A DNA stretch of 23,382 nucleotides, taken from an uncultured Clostridia bacterium (GTDB lineage Bacteria; Bacillota; Clostridia; TANB77; CAG-508). A program made the translations under genes and the position numbers. Of the stretch, positions 7,462 through 15,067 are shown in pieces. Within the stretch, counting starts at the first letter, position 1; each line of letters starts with the position of its first letter. The stretch spans positions 1 through 23,382 of the forward strand of contig CAOPQH010000010.1 of the NCBI GenBank assembly GCA_948505485.1. The letters run 5' to 3'. A model generated the notes under the pieces. That model saw only the letters and a list, made by a program, of their open reading frames with translations, searched no databases and had not been told where the DNA came from.

Positions 7462-7692
7462 ATGGTAAAAATTAGATTACAAAGAGAAGGAAAGAAAAAA
7501 GCTCCTTTCTATCACATAGTAGTTGCAGATTCAAGATCTCCAAGAGATGGTAAAATAATAGAAAAACTTGGAACATATGATCCTATGACAGATCCAGCAA
7601 CAATAGTTTTAGATAAAGAAAAAGTTGAGCAATGGATAAAAAATGGTGCAAAACCAACAGACACAGTTAAATTTTTAATAGAAAAAGCATAA
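7462..7692 (+). CDS. rpsP: 30S ribosomal protein S16
   Basis: This is small-subunit assembly protein S16, 76 aa, with the typical N-terminus MVKIRLQREGKKKAPFYHI, then VADSRSPRDGKIIEKLGTYDP and a WIKNGAKPTDTV segment. The frame is open from GTG 7453, but that codon lies within the ribosome binding site itself (AGGGAGG, 7447-7453). ATG 7462 is correctly spaced and matches the family's start. It stands in the conserved ffh-rpsP-khpA-rimM-trmD-rplS order. Confidence 0.97.
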   Translation: MVKIRLQREGKKKAPFYHIVVADSRSPRDGKIIEKLGTYDPMTDPATIVLDKEKVEQWIKNGAKPTDTVKFLIEKA

Positions 7693-7738
7693 AATATTAC
7701 ACAAAATAATTCTTTAGTAAGTTATTGGAGGAATGGAA

Positions 7739-7969
7739 ATGAAAGAAATTATAGAAACAATAATATTAAATTTAGTTGATAATAAAGAGGATGTAGAAAT
7801 TAATGAAGTACAAGGTGAAAAATCAATAGTATATGAAATCAAAGTAGCTGAAAGTGATATGGGAAAAGTAATAGGAAAACAAGGAAGACTTGCAAAGGCT
7901 ATTAGAACACTTGTAAAAGCAGTAGCTACTAAAGAACAAAAAAGAGTAACAATTGAATTTATTGGATAA
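7739..7969 (+). CDS. khpA: KhpA, KH-domain RNA-binding protein
   Basis: This is a single KH domain protein (YlqC/KhpA, 76 aa) with the RNA-binding GxxG loop in MGKVIGKQGRLAKAIRTLV (about residues 39-57). KhpA pairs with KhpB (Jag) in many Firmicutes, binds RNA, and affects cell elongation and division. GGAGG at 7727-7731 is only 1 base before ATG 7733 but 7 bases before ATG 7739, and the latter matches the family start MKE(I/L)(I/V)E, so I use 7739. It lies between rpsP and rimM, its usual place. Confidence 0.93.
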   Translation: MKEIIETIILNLVDNKEDVEINEVQGEKSIVYEIKVAESDMGKVIGKQGRLAKAIRTLVKAVATKEQKRVTIEFIG

Positions 7970-7985
7970 TTTGGAGTAATTAATT

Positions 7986-8492
7986 ATGCAAGAAATGTTA
8001 GAAATTGGTCAAATAATAAATACATTTGGAATAAAGGGTTTTGTTAAAGTAATACCTTTTACAGATGATATAAAAAGATTTGACAATTTAGAAAAAGTAT
8101 ATGTTAAAACTAAAAAAGAAATTAAAGAATATGAAATTGAGGAAGTAAAATATCACAAAAATATGGTATTAATTAAATTTAAAGGAATTAACAAGTTAGA
8201 AGAAGCAAATTTACTTCGAGAATCATATTTAAAGATTGATAGAAAAGATAGTATTCCACTTGAAGAAGATGCATATTTTATAGTCGATTTAATCGGGCTA
8301 GAAGTGTACACAGAAGAAGGTGTACTTTTAGGAAGATTAGAAGATATCTTTAATACAGGAAGTAATGACATATATGTAGTAAAAGATGAATTAGGAAAAC
8401 AAGTATTACTTCCAGCAATAGCTGAAGTAATAAAAGAAATAAGTGTAGAAAATAAAAAGATAATAGTTCATCTTTTAAAAGGATTAGTATAA
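7986..8492 (+). CDS. rimM: Ribosome maturation factor RimM
   Basis: RimM binds S19 and assists maturation of the 30S head and 16S rRNA processing. The 168-aa product shows the N-terminal beta-barrel start (LEIGQIINTFGIKGFVKV), and the C-terminal PRC-barrel with DLIGLEVYTEEGVLLGRLEDIFNTGSNDIYVV and LLPAIAEVIKEI. GGAG at 7973-7976 is 9 bases before the ATG. It is followed immediately by trmD. Together with rpsP and khpA it forms the RNA-maturation core of the operon. Confidence 0.96.
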   Translation: MQEMLEIGQIINTFGIKGFVKVIPFTDDIKRFDNLEKVYVKTKKEIKEYEIEEVKYHKNMVLIKFKGINKLEEANLLRESYLKIDRKDSIPLEEDAYFIVDLIGLEVYTEEGVLLGRLEDIFNTGSNDIYVVKDELGKQVLLPAIAEVIKEISVENKKIIVHLLKGLV

Positions 8493-8504
8493 ATGGAGGA
8501 AAAG

Positions 8505-9227
8505 ATGAAATTTGATGTTTTAACGATTTTTCCAGAAATGTTTGCTTCATTAGAACATAGCATTTTAGGAAGAGCACAAGAAAATAATCTAATAGATATT
8601 AACTTAATAAATATTAGAGACTTTTCAAAAGATAAACACAAAAAAGTTGACGATACTCCATATGGTGGTGGGGCTGGAATGGTAATGAAGGCCGATGTTG
8701 TATATGATAGTTATTGCTCTATAAAAAATAAAGATAATGCTAAAGTAATATATATGTCGCCACAAGGAAATGTACTAAATCAAGAAAAAGTAGAAAAATT
8801 AAGTAAAGAAAAACATTTAATTCTTTTATGTGGGCATTATGAAGGAATTGATCAAAGAATAATTAATGAGATTGTAGATGAAGAAATATCTATAGGAGAT
8901 TATGTACTAACAGGTGGAGAAATTCCAGCAATGGTACTTATAGACTCAGTTTGTAGATATGTAGAAGGTGTTATAACAAAAGAATCAATCGGAGAAGAAT
9001 CATTTTCTAATGGATTACTAGAATACCCACAATATACAAGACCAGAAACATTCAAAGATCAAAATGTACCAGAAGTTTTAAGGTCAGGTAATCATCAAAA
9101 TATAAAAAAATGGAGAAGGGAACAATCTTTGAAAAATACATATTTGAAAAGACCAGAACTTCTAAAAAAAATAGATATGTCACGAGAAGAAAAAGAAATG
9201 TTAAAAAAATTAAGTGAAGTGCTATAA
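8505..9227 (+). CDS. trmD: tRNA (guanine37-N1)-methyltransferase TrmD
   Basis: TrmD is a SPOUT-class enzyme that methylates G37 next to the anticodon using S-adenosylmethionine, preventing +1 frameshifting. The 240-aa product shows FDVLTIFPEMF at the start, VDDTPYGGGAGMVMK (about 47-61), LLCGHYEGIDQR (about 106-117), and the knot region EISIGDYVLTGGEIPAMVLID (about 126-146). The frame is open from ATG 8493, just after the rimM stop, but GGAGG (8495-8499) lies inside that extension and 5 bases before ATG 8505, which gives the normal N-terminus. The gene is tightly coupled to rimM. Confidence 0.97.
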   Translation: MKFDVLTIFPEMFASLEHSILGRAQENNLIDINLINIRDFSKDKHKKVDDTPYGGGAGMVMKADVVYDSYCSIKNKDNAKVIYMSPQGNVLNQEKVEKLSKEKHLILLCGHYEGIDQRIINEIVDEEISIGDYVLTGGEIPAMVLIDSVCRYVEGVITKESIGEESFSNGLLEYPQYTRPETFKDQNVPEVLRSGNHQNIKKWRREQSLKNTYLKRPELLKKIDMSREEKEMLKKLSEVL

Positions 9228-9264
9228 AGCACCGCTCATAAAAAAGAAGGAGGAAATTTCTAAA

Positions 9265-9960
9265 ATGGATATAATAAAATCTATTGAACATGAACAATTA
9301 AAAAATAAAATTCCAGATTTAAAAGTTGGAAATACAGTAAAAGTTCATGTAAGAATAAAAGAAGGAAACAAAGAAAGAATTCAAGTATTTGAAGGAATTA
9401 TAATTAAAAAACAAGGTGGAGGAGTAAATGAAACATTTACAGTAAGAAAAACATCTTATGGTGTAGGTGTTGAAAAAACATTTTTAATACATTCTCCATT
9501 AGTAGAAAAAGTAGAATTAGTAAGAGTAGGTAAAGCAAGACGTGCTAAACTATACTACCTAAGAGATAGAATTGGTAAAGCTGCTAAGACTAAAGAAAAG
9601 ATAGGAGCTAGAATTGAAGATAAAGAAATTATTGTAAAAGAAGAATTAGGAGAAGAGCCAGCAGAGGAAGTAGTAGAAGCTATAGAAACTGCAGAAACAG
9701 TTGACACACCAGTAGAAGAAACAACAGATGTTCAAGAAGTATCAGATCCAGTAGCAGAAGATGCAAAAGAAGATACAGTAAAAGAAGAAAAGGCTGAAGA
9801 AGTTAAATCAGAAGAATCAGCTGAAGAAGCAAAAGAAGAAAAAAATGAAGAAGTTAAAGCAGAGGATTCAGCTAAAAAAGAAAAAGTAGAGGTTGAAGAA
9901 AAAGCAGAAGAACCAGTTGAAGAAACAGCTACAACAGAAGAAGACAAAAAAGATGAATAA
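9265..9960 (+). CDS. rplS: 50S ribosomal protein L19 with a long acidic C-terminal extension
   Basis: Residues 1 to about 113 are a standard L19 (MDIIKSIEHEQL, GNTVKVHVRIKEG, FEGIIIKKQGGG, FTVRKTSYGVGVEKTF, RRAKLYYLRDR), a protein at the 30S-50S interface. Bacterial L19 normally ends here. This product continues for about 115 residues, dominated by Glu, Lys, Ala and Val in imperfect repeats (EEVKSEESAEEAK, EEVKAEDSAKKEK), predicted to be disordered and strongly acidic. The extension is in frame with similar codon use, and the stop is followed directly by the operon terminator. The frame opens at ATG 9214 inside trmD, but GGAGG (9249-9253) supports ATG 9265. Product 231 aa. Confidence 0.93.
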   Translation: MDIIKSIEHEQLKNKIPDLKVGNTVKVHVRIKEGNKERIQVFEGIIIKKQGGGVNETFTVRKTSYGVGVEKTFLIHSPLVEKVELVRVGKARRAKLYYLRDRIGKAAKTKEKIGARIEDKEIIVKEELGEEPAEEVVEAIETAETVDTPVEETTDVQEVSDPVAEDAKEDTVKEEKAEEVKSEESAEEAKEEKNEEVKAEDSAKKEKVEVEEKAEEPVEETATTEEDKKDE

Positions 9961-9969
9961 ATTAAACTT

Positions 9970-9997
9970 AAAAATAGCCATTGAAATGGCTATTTTT
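9970..9997. terminator. Bidirectional terminator between rplS and the Lon-like gene
   Basis: AAAAATAGCCAT (9970-9981) and ATGGCTATTTTT (9986-9997) form a 12-bp stem with a 4-base loop. The A run on one side and T run on the other let it act for rplS (plus) and for the converging Lon-like gene (minus, ending at 10012). Confidence 0.9.
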
Positions 9998-10011
9998 AGT
10001 TTGTATTGCAT

Positions 10012-12402
10012 TTATTCTTTATTTTGACTAACTTCAGAATATTTTTTTAGTTTTTCATAAACTAAATGATTAATAGTTCCAGCTGGAAAATGTCCATCTT
10101 TATCCTTTTTACCAGCAGGTACACCTGTTAAAACTTCAATTCCTTCTTCAATAGTTGAAATAGAGTAAATATGGAATTGTTTATTTTTAACAGCTTCAAC
10201 AACTTCATCTGAAAGTTGTAAATTTTTAACATTTTGAACAGGGATCATAACTCCATGTGTTCCATCTAAACCACGCATTTTACATATTTGGAAGAAACCT
10301 TCAATTTTTTCGTTAACTCCTCCAATAGGTTGTATATGACCCTTTTGATTTACTGAGCCAGTAACAGCTATTGACTGATTTATAGGAATACCAGATAAAC
10401 TAGAAAGTAGTCCATATAATTCTGTACTTGATGCACTATCGCCATCAACTCCATTATATAGCTGTTCAAAGCAAATACTTGCAGTTAAGCAAAGAGGCAT
10501 ATCTTGTGCAAACATTTCTCCTAGATATCCAGAAAGGATTAATACACCTTTAGAATGAGAAGAGCCAGAAAGCTCAACTTCTCTTTCAATATTAATAATT
10601 CCGTTTTTTCCAGTATATGTGTTAACAGTTATTTTGGCTGGTTTACCAAATGTATAATCTCCAATAGTCATTACTGTTAATCCATTTATTTCACCAATTT
10701 CAGAGCCTGATGTATTTATTAAAAGTGAATTTTCTTTTATCATCTCTAAATATTTAGAATCATATTTTTTAACTCTATCAACTCTTTCTTCTAAAGCTTT
10801 AGCAACGAATTTTTCTGTTACTACTTTAGATTTAGAAAGTCTAGCCCAAGTAGCAGCTTCACCAACTATTTGTGATAAATCATTAAACCTAGTAGATAAC
10901 TTATCATTATCTCCAGCTAATCTTGAAGAATATTCAACAATTTTAGCCATAGCAGATTTATCTAAATGGGGAAGACCTTCTTGTTCACAAAAACCATGAA
11001 CGAATCTTGCTAATTTATTTACATTATCTTCTGTTATTGGTGCATCATCTTCAAATTCAACTTTAATTTTAAATAATTTTTTAAAATCTGAATCCATTGC
11101 TAAAAGAGAATGATATATATTACTATTTCCAACTAATAAAACTTTTAAGTCAAGTGGTATTGGCTCTGGTTTTAAAGAAACCATAACCATTGATGAACGC
11201 TGGTCCGCAGTGTTTTCTATACCAATCTGTTTAATTCTTAAAGCTTTTTTTAGAGCTTCATAACAAATACCATTTGTTAATAAATCTTGTGCTTGAAATA
11301 TTATATATCCTCCATTTGCTTGATGTAGAAGTCCAGGTTTTAACATAGTATAATCTGTTTTTAGAGATCCATAATAATTTTCATATTCTAGTTTTCCAAA
11401 AATATTATGATAACTATAATCGTAATCCATTATAACTGGTGCACCTTCACGATTACTATTATCTACAAACAAATTAACTCTGTAATTTAAAGAAGGGTCT
11501 GGCTGTTTATTTACAGGTGGTTGTTGATTATTTTGTTGCCCCTGTGTTTCATCAACAAGAAAAAGAGATACATTTTTTAGTATGTCTTTTTTAATATCAT
11601 TTAAAAACTTATTTATTTTTTTATATTTTTTATATTTTGATTTTAGATAATTAATATGAACATTTACAGTAAGCAAAGCGACATTAGATTGCCATTCCGA
11701 TATTTTTTTATCAGATTGACGCTCAATTTGTTTTATTTGTCCAATAACATCCATTATTTTTTCTTGGACTATTACAGATTTTTCTTCAAACTCTTTTTTT
11801 ACTTCTTCATCTAATTTTTCAAATTCTTCTTCTTCTACAGCATTTCCGTCAATAACAGGCATCATGTAAATACCATTTTGAGAAGATTTAACTTGAAATC
11901 CAAATTTTAAAGCTTCGTCAGTTAATGTATCCATTAAAGTATTTCTTTTTTCTTCAAATTCTTGCTTTATAAGTTTTTTCTCTTTTTCAAAATCATCTGC
12001 ATTAAAAGTTTTTTTAATATCTTTTTTAATCTCTGTAATAAAACCTTCCATAGCTTCCTTAAATTCTTTACCTTGTCCCGCAGGTAAGCTAACAGCTATA
12101 GGTTCATTAGGATTTTCAAAATTATATATATAACACCAATCTAATGGTACCTTTTTCTTACTAGCAATTTTTTCCAAGTAATTTTTGGTATACATTGTTT
12201 TACCAACGCCACTTGGACCTTCGATGTAAAGATTATATCCTTTTACATTAACATTAACACCAAATTCCATTGCTTTAATTCCACGAGCTTGACCAATTCC
12301 TGTATCTATTGATTCTAATTCTTCAGTTGTTTCAAAATGAAATAAGTTAGAATCACATGTCATTTTTAAATCTTTATAGCTTAATTCTTTTTTCTTTTTC
12401 AT
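10012..12402 (-). CDS. Lon-like ATP-dependent protease (AAA_32 / peptidase S16)
   Basis: This is a 796-aa soluble AAA+ protease of the AAA_32 (YcbZ/LonH-like) type, without the classic Lon N-terminal LAN domain. The Walker A motif is GPSGVGKT near residue 62. A long charged helical insertion covers about 120-290, with a Gln/Pro-rich linker (QGQQNNQQPPV) near 295-305. The protease domain is C-terminal. Ser656 in DGDSASS and Lys699 in GVNEKIEGF make the S16 Ser-Lys dyad, 43 residues apart as in classical Lon. It probably degrades specific or damaged proteins; its substrates are unknown. The GGAGGG ribosome binding site is good. It lies downstream of the ger operon but has its own promoter. The final residues are low complexity. 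Confidence 0.93.
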   Translation of the reverse strand: MKKKKELSYKDLKMTCDSNLFHFETTEELESIDTGIGQARGIKAMEFGVNVNVKGYNLYIEGPSGVGKTMYTKNYLEKIASKKKVPLDWCYIYNFENPNEPIAVSLPAGQGKEFKEAMEGFITEIKKDIKKTFNADDFEKEKKLIKQEFEEKRNTLMDTLTDEALKFGFQVKSSQNGIYMMPVIDGNAVEEEEFEKLDEEVKKEFEEKSVIVQEKIMDVIGQIKQIERQSDKKISEWQSNVALLTVNVHINYLKSKYKKYKKINKFLNDIKKDILKNVSLFLVDETQGQQNNQQPPVNKQPDPSLNYRVNLFVDNSNREGAPVIMDYDYSYHNIFGKLEYENYYGSLKTDYTMLKPGLLHQANGGYIIFQAQDLLTNGICYEALKKALRIKQIGIENTADQRSSMVMVSLKPEPIPLDLKVLLVGNSNIYHSLLAMDSDFKKLFKIKVEFEDDAPITEDNVNKLARFVHGFCEQEGLPHLDKSAMAKIVEYSSRLAGDNDKLSTRFNDLSQIVGEAATWARLSKSKVVTEKFVAKALEERVDRVKKYDSKYLEMIKENSLLINTSGSEIGEINGLTVMTIGDYTFGKPAKITVNTYTGKNGIINIEREVELSGSSHSKGVLILSGYLGEMFAQDMPLCLTASICFEQLYNGVDGDSASSTELYGLLSSLSGIPINQSIAVTGSVNQKGHIQPIGGVNEKIEGFFQICKMRGLDGTHGVMIPVQNVKNLQLSDEVVEAVKNKQFHIYSISTIEEGIEVLTGVPAGKKDKDGHFPAGTINHLVYEKLKKYSEVSQNKE

Positions 12403-12465
12403 TAGTTTTTCCCTCCAAAATCATCCTTCTTTAGTATTCCAAAATTATTAAAATATATTGATTAT

Positions 12466-12494
12466 ATTTTATATTAGTTATTAGATTTTGTAAA
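12466..12494 (-). promoter_or_regulatory. Sigma-A promoter for the Lon-like gene
   Basis: Reading the minus strand, TTTACA (12494-12489) and TAAAAT (12471-12466) are separated by 17 bases. Transcription would begin about 55 bases before the ATG at 12402. This gives the protease vegetative expression independent of the ger operon upstream. I see no clear terminator between the two. Confidence 0.6.
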
Positions 12495-12525
12495 GGAAAA
12501 AACATAATTCTTTTATATTAATTTA

Positions 12526-12705
12526 CTAATTAATCCAAAACATAATATTAGAAAATACTACAGAAGCAAGACAAAAACTAATTACACAAATTCCACCCAA
12601 TAAATTTTTTTCATTCTTAATTTCATACATACCATAACTAATAGTTTTTATAAGAATAAAAACAGTAAAAAAACTAAAAATTAAATTAATAAAAGTATTA
12701 CTCAA
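12526..12705 (-). CDS. Small two-TM protein, candidate germinant-receptor D subunit
   Basis: An overlooked 59-aa reading frame starts at TTG 12705, with GAGGTGA 5 bases upstream, and begins only 14 bases after the GerC stop. Its sequence has two hydrophobic segments, about residues 4-24 (NTFINLIFSFFTVFILI) and 36-58 (LGGICVISFCLASVVFSNI), joined by a short polar loop (YEIKNEKN). Small two-TM D proteins of about 55-75 aa are known in several Bacillus ger operons, where they modulate receptor function. Position, size and topology fit that role, but I cannot confirm homology. Codon use matches the neighbours. Alternatively it could be an unrelated small membrane protein. Confidence 0.7.
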   Translation of the reverse strand: MSNTFINLIFSFFTVFILIKTISYGMYEIKNEKNLLGGICVISFCLASVVFSNIMFWIN

Positions 12706-12719
12706 AAAATCACCTCATT

Positions 12720-13937
12720 TTAACTTTCTGTAAGAAGATGACTTGATTTTATATCAGCATCTACAGTTACATTAAAAAATGCATCTTTATATTTATTAAA
12801 CCAATCATAATTATTCCAATCATCCTCAGTTAAAAATTTTCTTATAGCGTATCTACCAAAACTATCTATGTCGCTTTTAAATTCTTTAGATGTTTTATAT
12901 AGATAATTAGATATAGTTGATTCCAAATAACTATTAGTATAATTACCTATTGATTTAAGATTATTTTCGTCAATATAATTTGAATCAGAAGTAACAGTTA
13001 GAATTTTACCTGTTAATTTAATATTTAAAGATATATAAGGAGTACCGCTAGAAGTATCAACATATACCTTATCTTTTCTTTTATGGGACATTGATATATC
13101 CAACATTTGTGTTTCATCATTTGGATTTGGTACAGATAAAATGAAAGTAGAAACATCATTAGTATTAATTAAATGACATAAAGTTTCTATGGCATTTAAT
13201 TCTCCAACCAGTTTATCACCGTTAAAAATTGCTAAACCAATATTTTCTGTTTCTCTTTTACCTGATATTGATGATTCATCAGAAATGATATCTGAATCAT
13301 TTTTAGTGTTGGCAGAATTATTATTAGAATTTGTGCCACCAAGTATTGCAGTACATTGACAAGTATCACATAAAATTCTATTATAGAAATCACCTATTGT
13401 TACATTAGCAGTATATCCAGTGTATTTGCTAGAGTTAGGAAATATATCATAATATCTAGTAACTAAAGTTTCTAAACTAGGCTTTGAATTTTTTATATAG
13501 TAATCTGCGTTGCAACGACTAATTATTATATTTGTAGAAGGTCTAAGTTCAGTATTATTAGTTAATGTGTAAATAGTAGTAGAAACTCCATTTTTAGCAA
13601 ATTCTTCTGAAAATACAATAACTTTGCAGTGTGCTAAATTTAATTCTTTTCCAATATAAACGTTCATTAAGTTGATAGCAGTTTCTATAGATGAACTTTC
13701 AACAGTATTTACAATTGGCTCTGAATCGTCAGATGATCCTCCTTCGGTAGTCATTGCAGAGTTTGGAATAAATTGGAAACTTACTTTCATTTTATCATTT
13801 TCAGAAGCATCTATTCCAATTGCTACAACATAAGCTAAGTTATCCATAGAATTTGCTGTATATGAACCTGAAAATGTATAAATTAATATAAGAAATATAA
13901 TAAAAATAAATAAATATTTCCATTTTCTATTATTCAC
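12720..13937 (-). CDS. Ger(x)C family spore germination protein, without a lipobox
   Basis: This is the C subunit of a gerA-type nutrient germinant receptor in the spore inner membrane (405 aa). Family features are LAYVVAIGIDASENDKMKVSFQFI after the N-terminal segment, then SIETAINLMNVYIGKELNLAHCKVIVFSEE, ELRPSTNIIISR, and the C-terminal domain ending NVTVDADIKSSHLL. GerC proteins are normally lipoproteins with an LxGC lipobox just before the mature domain. Here the equivalent segment reads FSGSYTANSMDN with no cysteine, after a hydrophobic stretch at about 8-23. It would therefore be anchored by an uncleaved signal-anchor or be released. An Asn/Ser-rich insertion lies near 200-225. The start is GTG 13937 with GGAGG upstream. 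Confidence 0.9.
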   Translation of the reverse strand: MNNRKWKYLFIFIIFLILIYTFSGSYTANSMDNLAYVVAIGIDASENDKMKVSFQFIPNSAMTTEGGSSDDSEPIVNTVESSSIETAINLMNVYIGKELNLAHCKVIVFSEEFAKNGVSTTIYTLTNNTELRPSTNIIISRCNADYYIKNSKPSLETLVTRYYDIFPNSSKYTGYTANVTIGDFYNRILCDTCQCTAILGGTNSNNNSANTKNDSDIISDESSISGKRETENIGLAIFNGDKLVGELNAIETLCHLINTNDVSTFILSVPNPNDETQMLDISMSHKRKDKVYVDTSSGTPYISLNIKLTGKILTVTSDSNYIDENNLKSIGNYTNSYLESTISNYLYKTSKEFKSDIDSFGRYAIRKFLTEDDWNNYDWFNKYKDAFFNVTVDADIKSSHLLTES

Positions 13938-13969
13938 TTTTTTTCCTCCTTAAATTTTATAAATATTAA

Positions 13970-15067
13970 TCAGCCTACTATTCTTTTGTTAATCCGTTTT
14001 TTTATATTAGCAAAAATTAATATACTTATACTTATAAAGATTACTAGTATGAAGAAAATATATTTATATAAAGTATTTTCAAAAAAATTTAGCATAGATG
14101 TATTTTTAAAAATTAAAGTAATTGCTAAAATAAGTAATGATATTGAAAATACTAAGTTCTTTTCATTTTTTATATTAGATAGTTTTTTAAAAATATCTAA
14201 GGAAAATTTAGTAACTATACTTAAATAAGATATAAAAGACATTATCCATATAAGAAGAAATATTGCATCTAATCTTTGGAAAAATGTACCAAAATCGATA
14301 TATCTTACAGCGTCATAAAGAGGCATTACTTTAGAGGTTTCTGAAAACGAGTTAAACATAAATAAAAGTGTTGATACGCTAAATAACAAATATAATGCTG
14401 ATAATATTATTGATAATATTGTAACTTTATGAAAATCCTTTGTTTCTTTTAAATATGGAGGAATGAAATATAAGAAAGCCAATCCTCCAAATGCAAATAA
14501 ATTGCTAATTCCAGAAAAAAATGTTGTACTAAGACCTTCTCCTAAAAGTGGAAAGATCCTATGAATAGAGAAATTTTGAATATTTGCTATAAAAAGAAAT
14601 ACAACACTGATTAAAACCATAGGAATAATAAACAAATTACTTCTAATTGTTGCATTAAAACTAAGATGACCGTTTACCATCAATGCAATAACAAATAATA
14701 ATATAATGAAAACAATACTAGTCCATGGATAATATAATGTTTGTAAATTGTTACAAAAACACCTTAGTAATGTAGACGAGGATATTATAAAATAAGCAAA
14801 AAATAAGATTCCAATAAATACTTTTAAAAAGTTACCCCCTAAATAACTTGAAATATCAAGTAAATCAAGTCCAGGAAAATTTTTAAAAAGTCTATAAATA
14901 ACTGTTGCAATAATTATTGCAATTATACTTACATAAAATAAATTTAATATAGTAGAAGACTTTGTAGTATCTACTAATGCTTTTGGTAAATTTAAAATAG
15001 TATGGTTTATTATTATAGTAAGAATAAGTGCAATTGCTTCAAAATTACCAAGTTTAGTATTATTCAT
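13970..15067 (-). CDS. GerAB/endospore germination permease family protein
   Basis: This is the B subunit of the germinant receptor, a polytopic member of the APC amino acid permease superfamily (PF03845), thought to bind or sense the nutrient germinant. The roughly 365-aa product has about ten hydrophobic helices; the first follows NNTKLGNFEAIALILTII. Conserved-looking spots are FPGLDLLDI after TM2 and the loop PLLGEGLSTTFFSG around residue 180. Upstream ATGs at 15085 and 15076 are in frame, but AAAGGA sits 9 bases before ATG 15067, so I use it. The gene overlaps the end of the A subunit by 8 bases, indicating coupled translation. Confidence 0.92.
   Translation of the reverse strand: MNNTKLGNFEAIALILTIIINHTILNLPKALVDTTKSSTILNLFYVSIIAIIIATVIYRLFKNFPGLDLLDISSYLGGNFLKVFIGILFFAYFIISSSTLLRCFCNNLQTLYYPWTSIVFIILLFVIALMVNGHLSFNATIRSNLFIIPMVLISVVFLFIANIQNFSIHRIFPLLGEGLSTTFFSGISNLFAFGGLAFLYFIPPYLKETKDFHKVTILSIILSALYLLFSVSTLLFMFNSFSETSKVMPLYDAVRYIDFGTFFQRLDAIFLLIWIMSFISYLSIVTKFSLDIFKKLSNIKNEKNLVFSISLLILAITLIFKNTSMLNFFENTLYKYIFFILVIFISISILIFANIKKRINKRIVG

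Noticed and set aside
9219..9232. Small hairpin GTGCT/AGCAC at the trmD stop as an L19 autoregulatory leader
   Set aside because: Only 5 bp with a 4-base loop, overlapping the trmD end; too weak to support as a regulatory element.
9214..9264. Longer N-terminus for L19 starting inside trmD
   Set aside because: It would overlap the trmD end, lacks a ribosome binding site, and L19 proteins begin at MDIIKSIE-like sequence, supported by GGAGG before 9265.
9732..9947. Minus-strand Ser-rich reading frame opposite the L19 tail
   Set aside because: It is the mirror of GAA/GCA/GTA-rich codons on the coding strand, with no ribosome binding site or promoter. The same holds for the other antisense frames, for example 4896-5447 and 2060-2539.
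13986..14228. Plus-strand 80-codon frame inside the GerAB gene
   Set aside because: A hydrophobic shadow of a membrane protein gene, without start signals; the minus-strand gene is clearly real.
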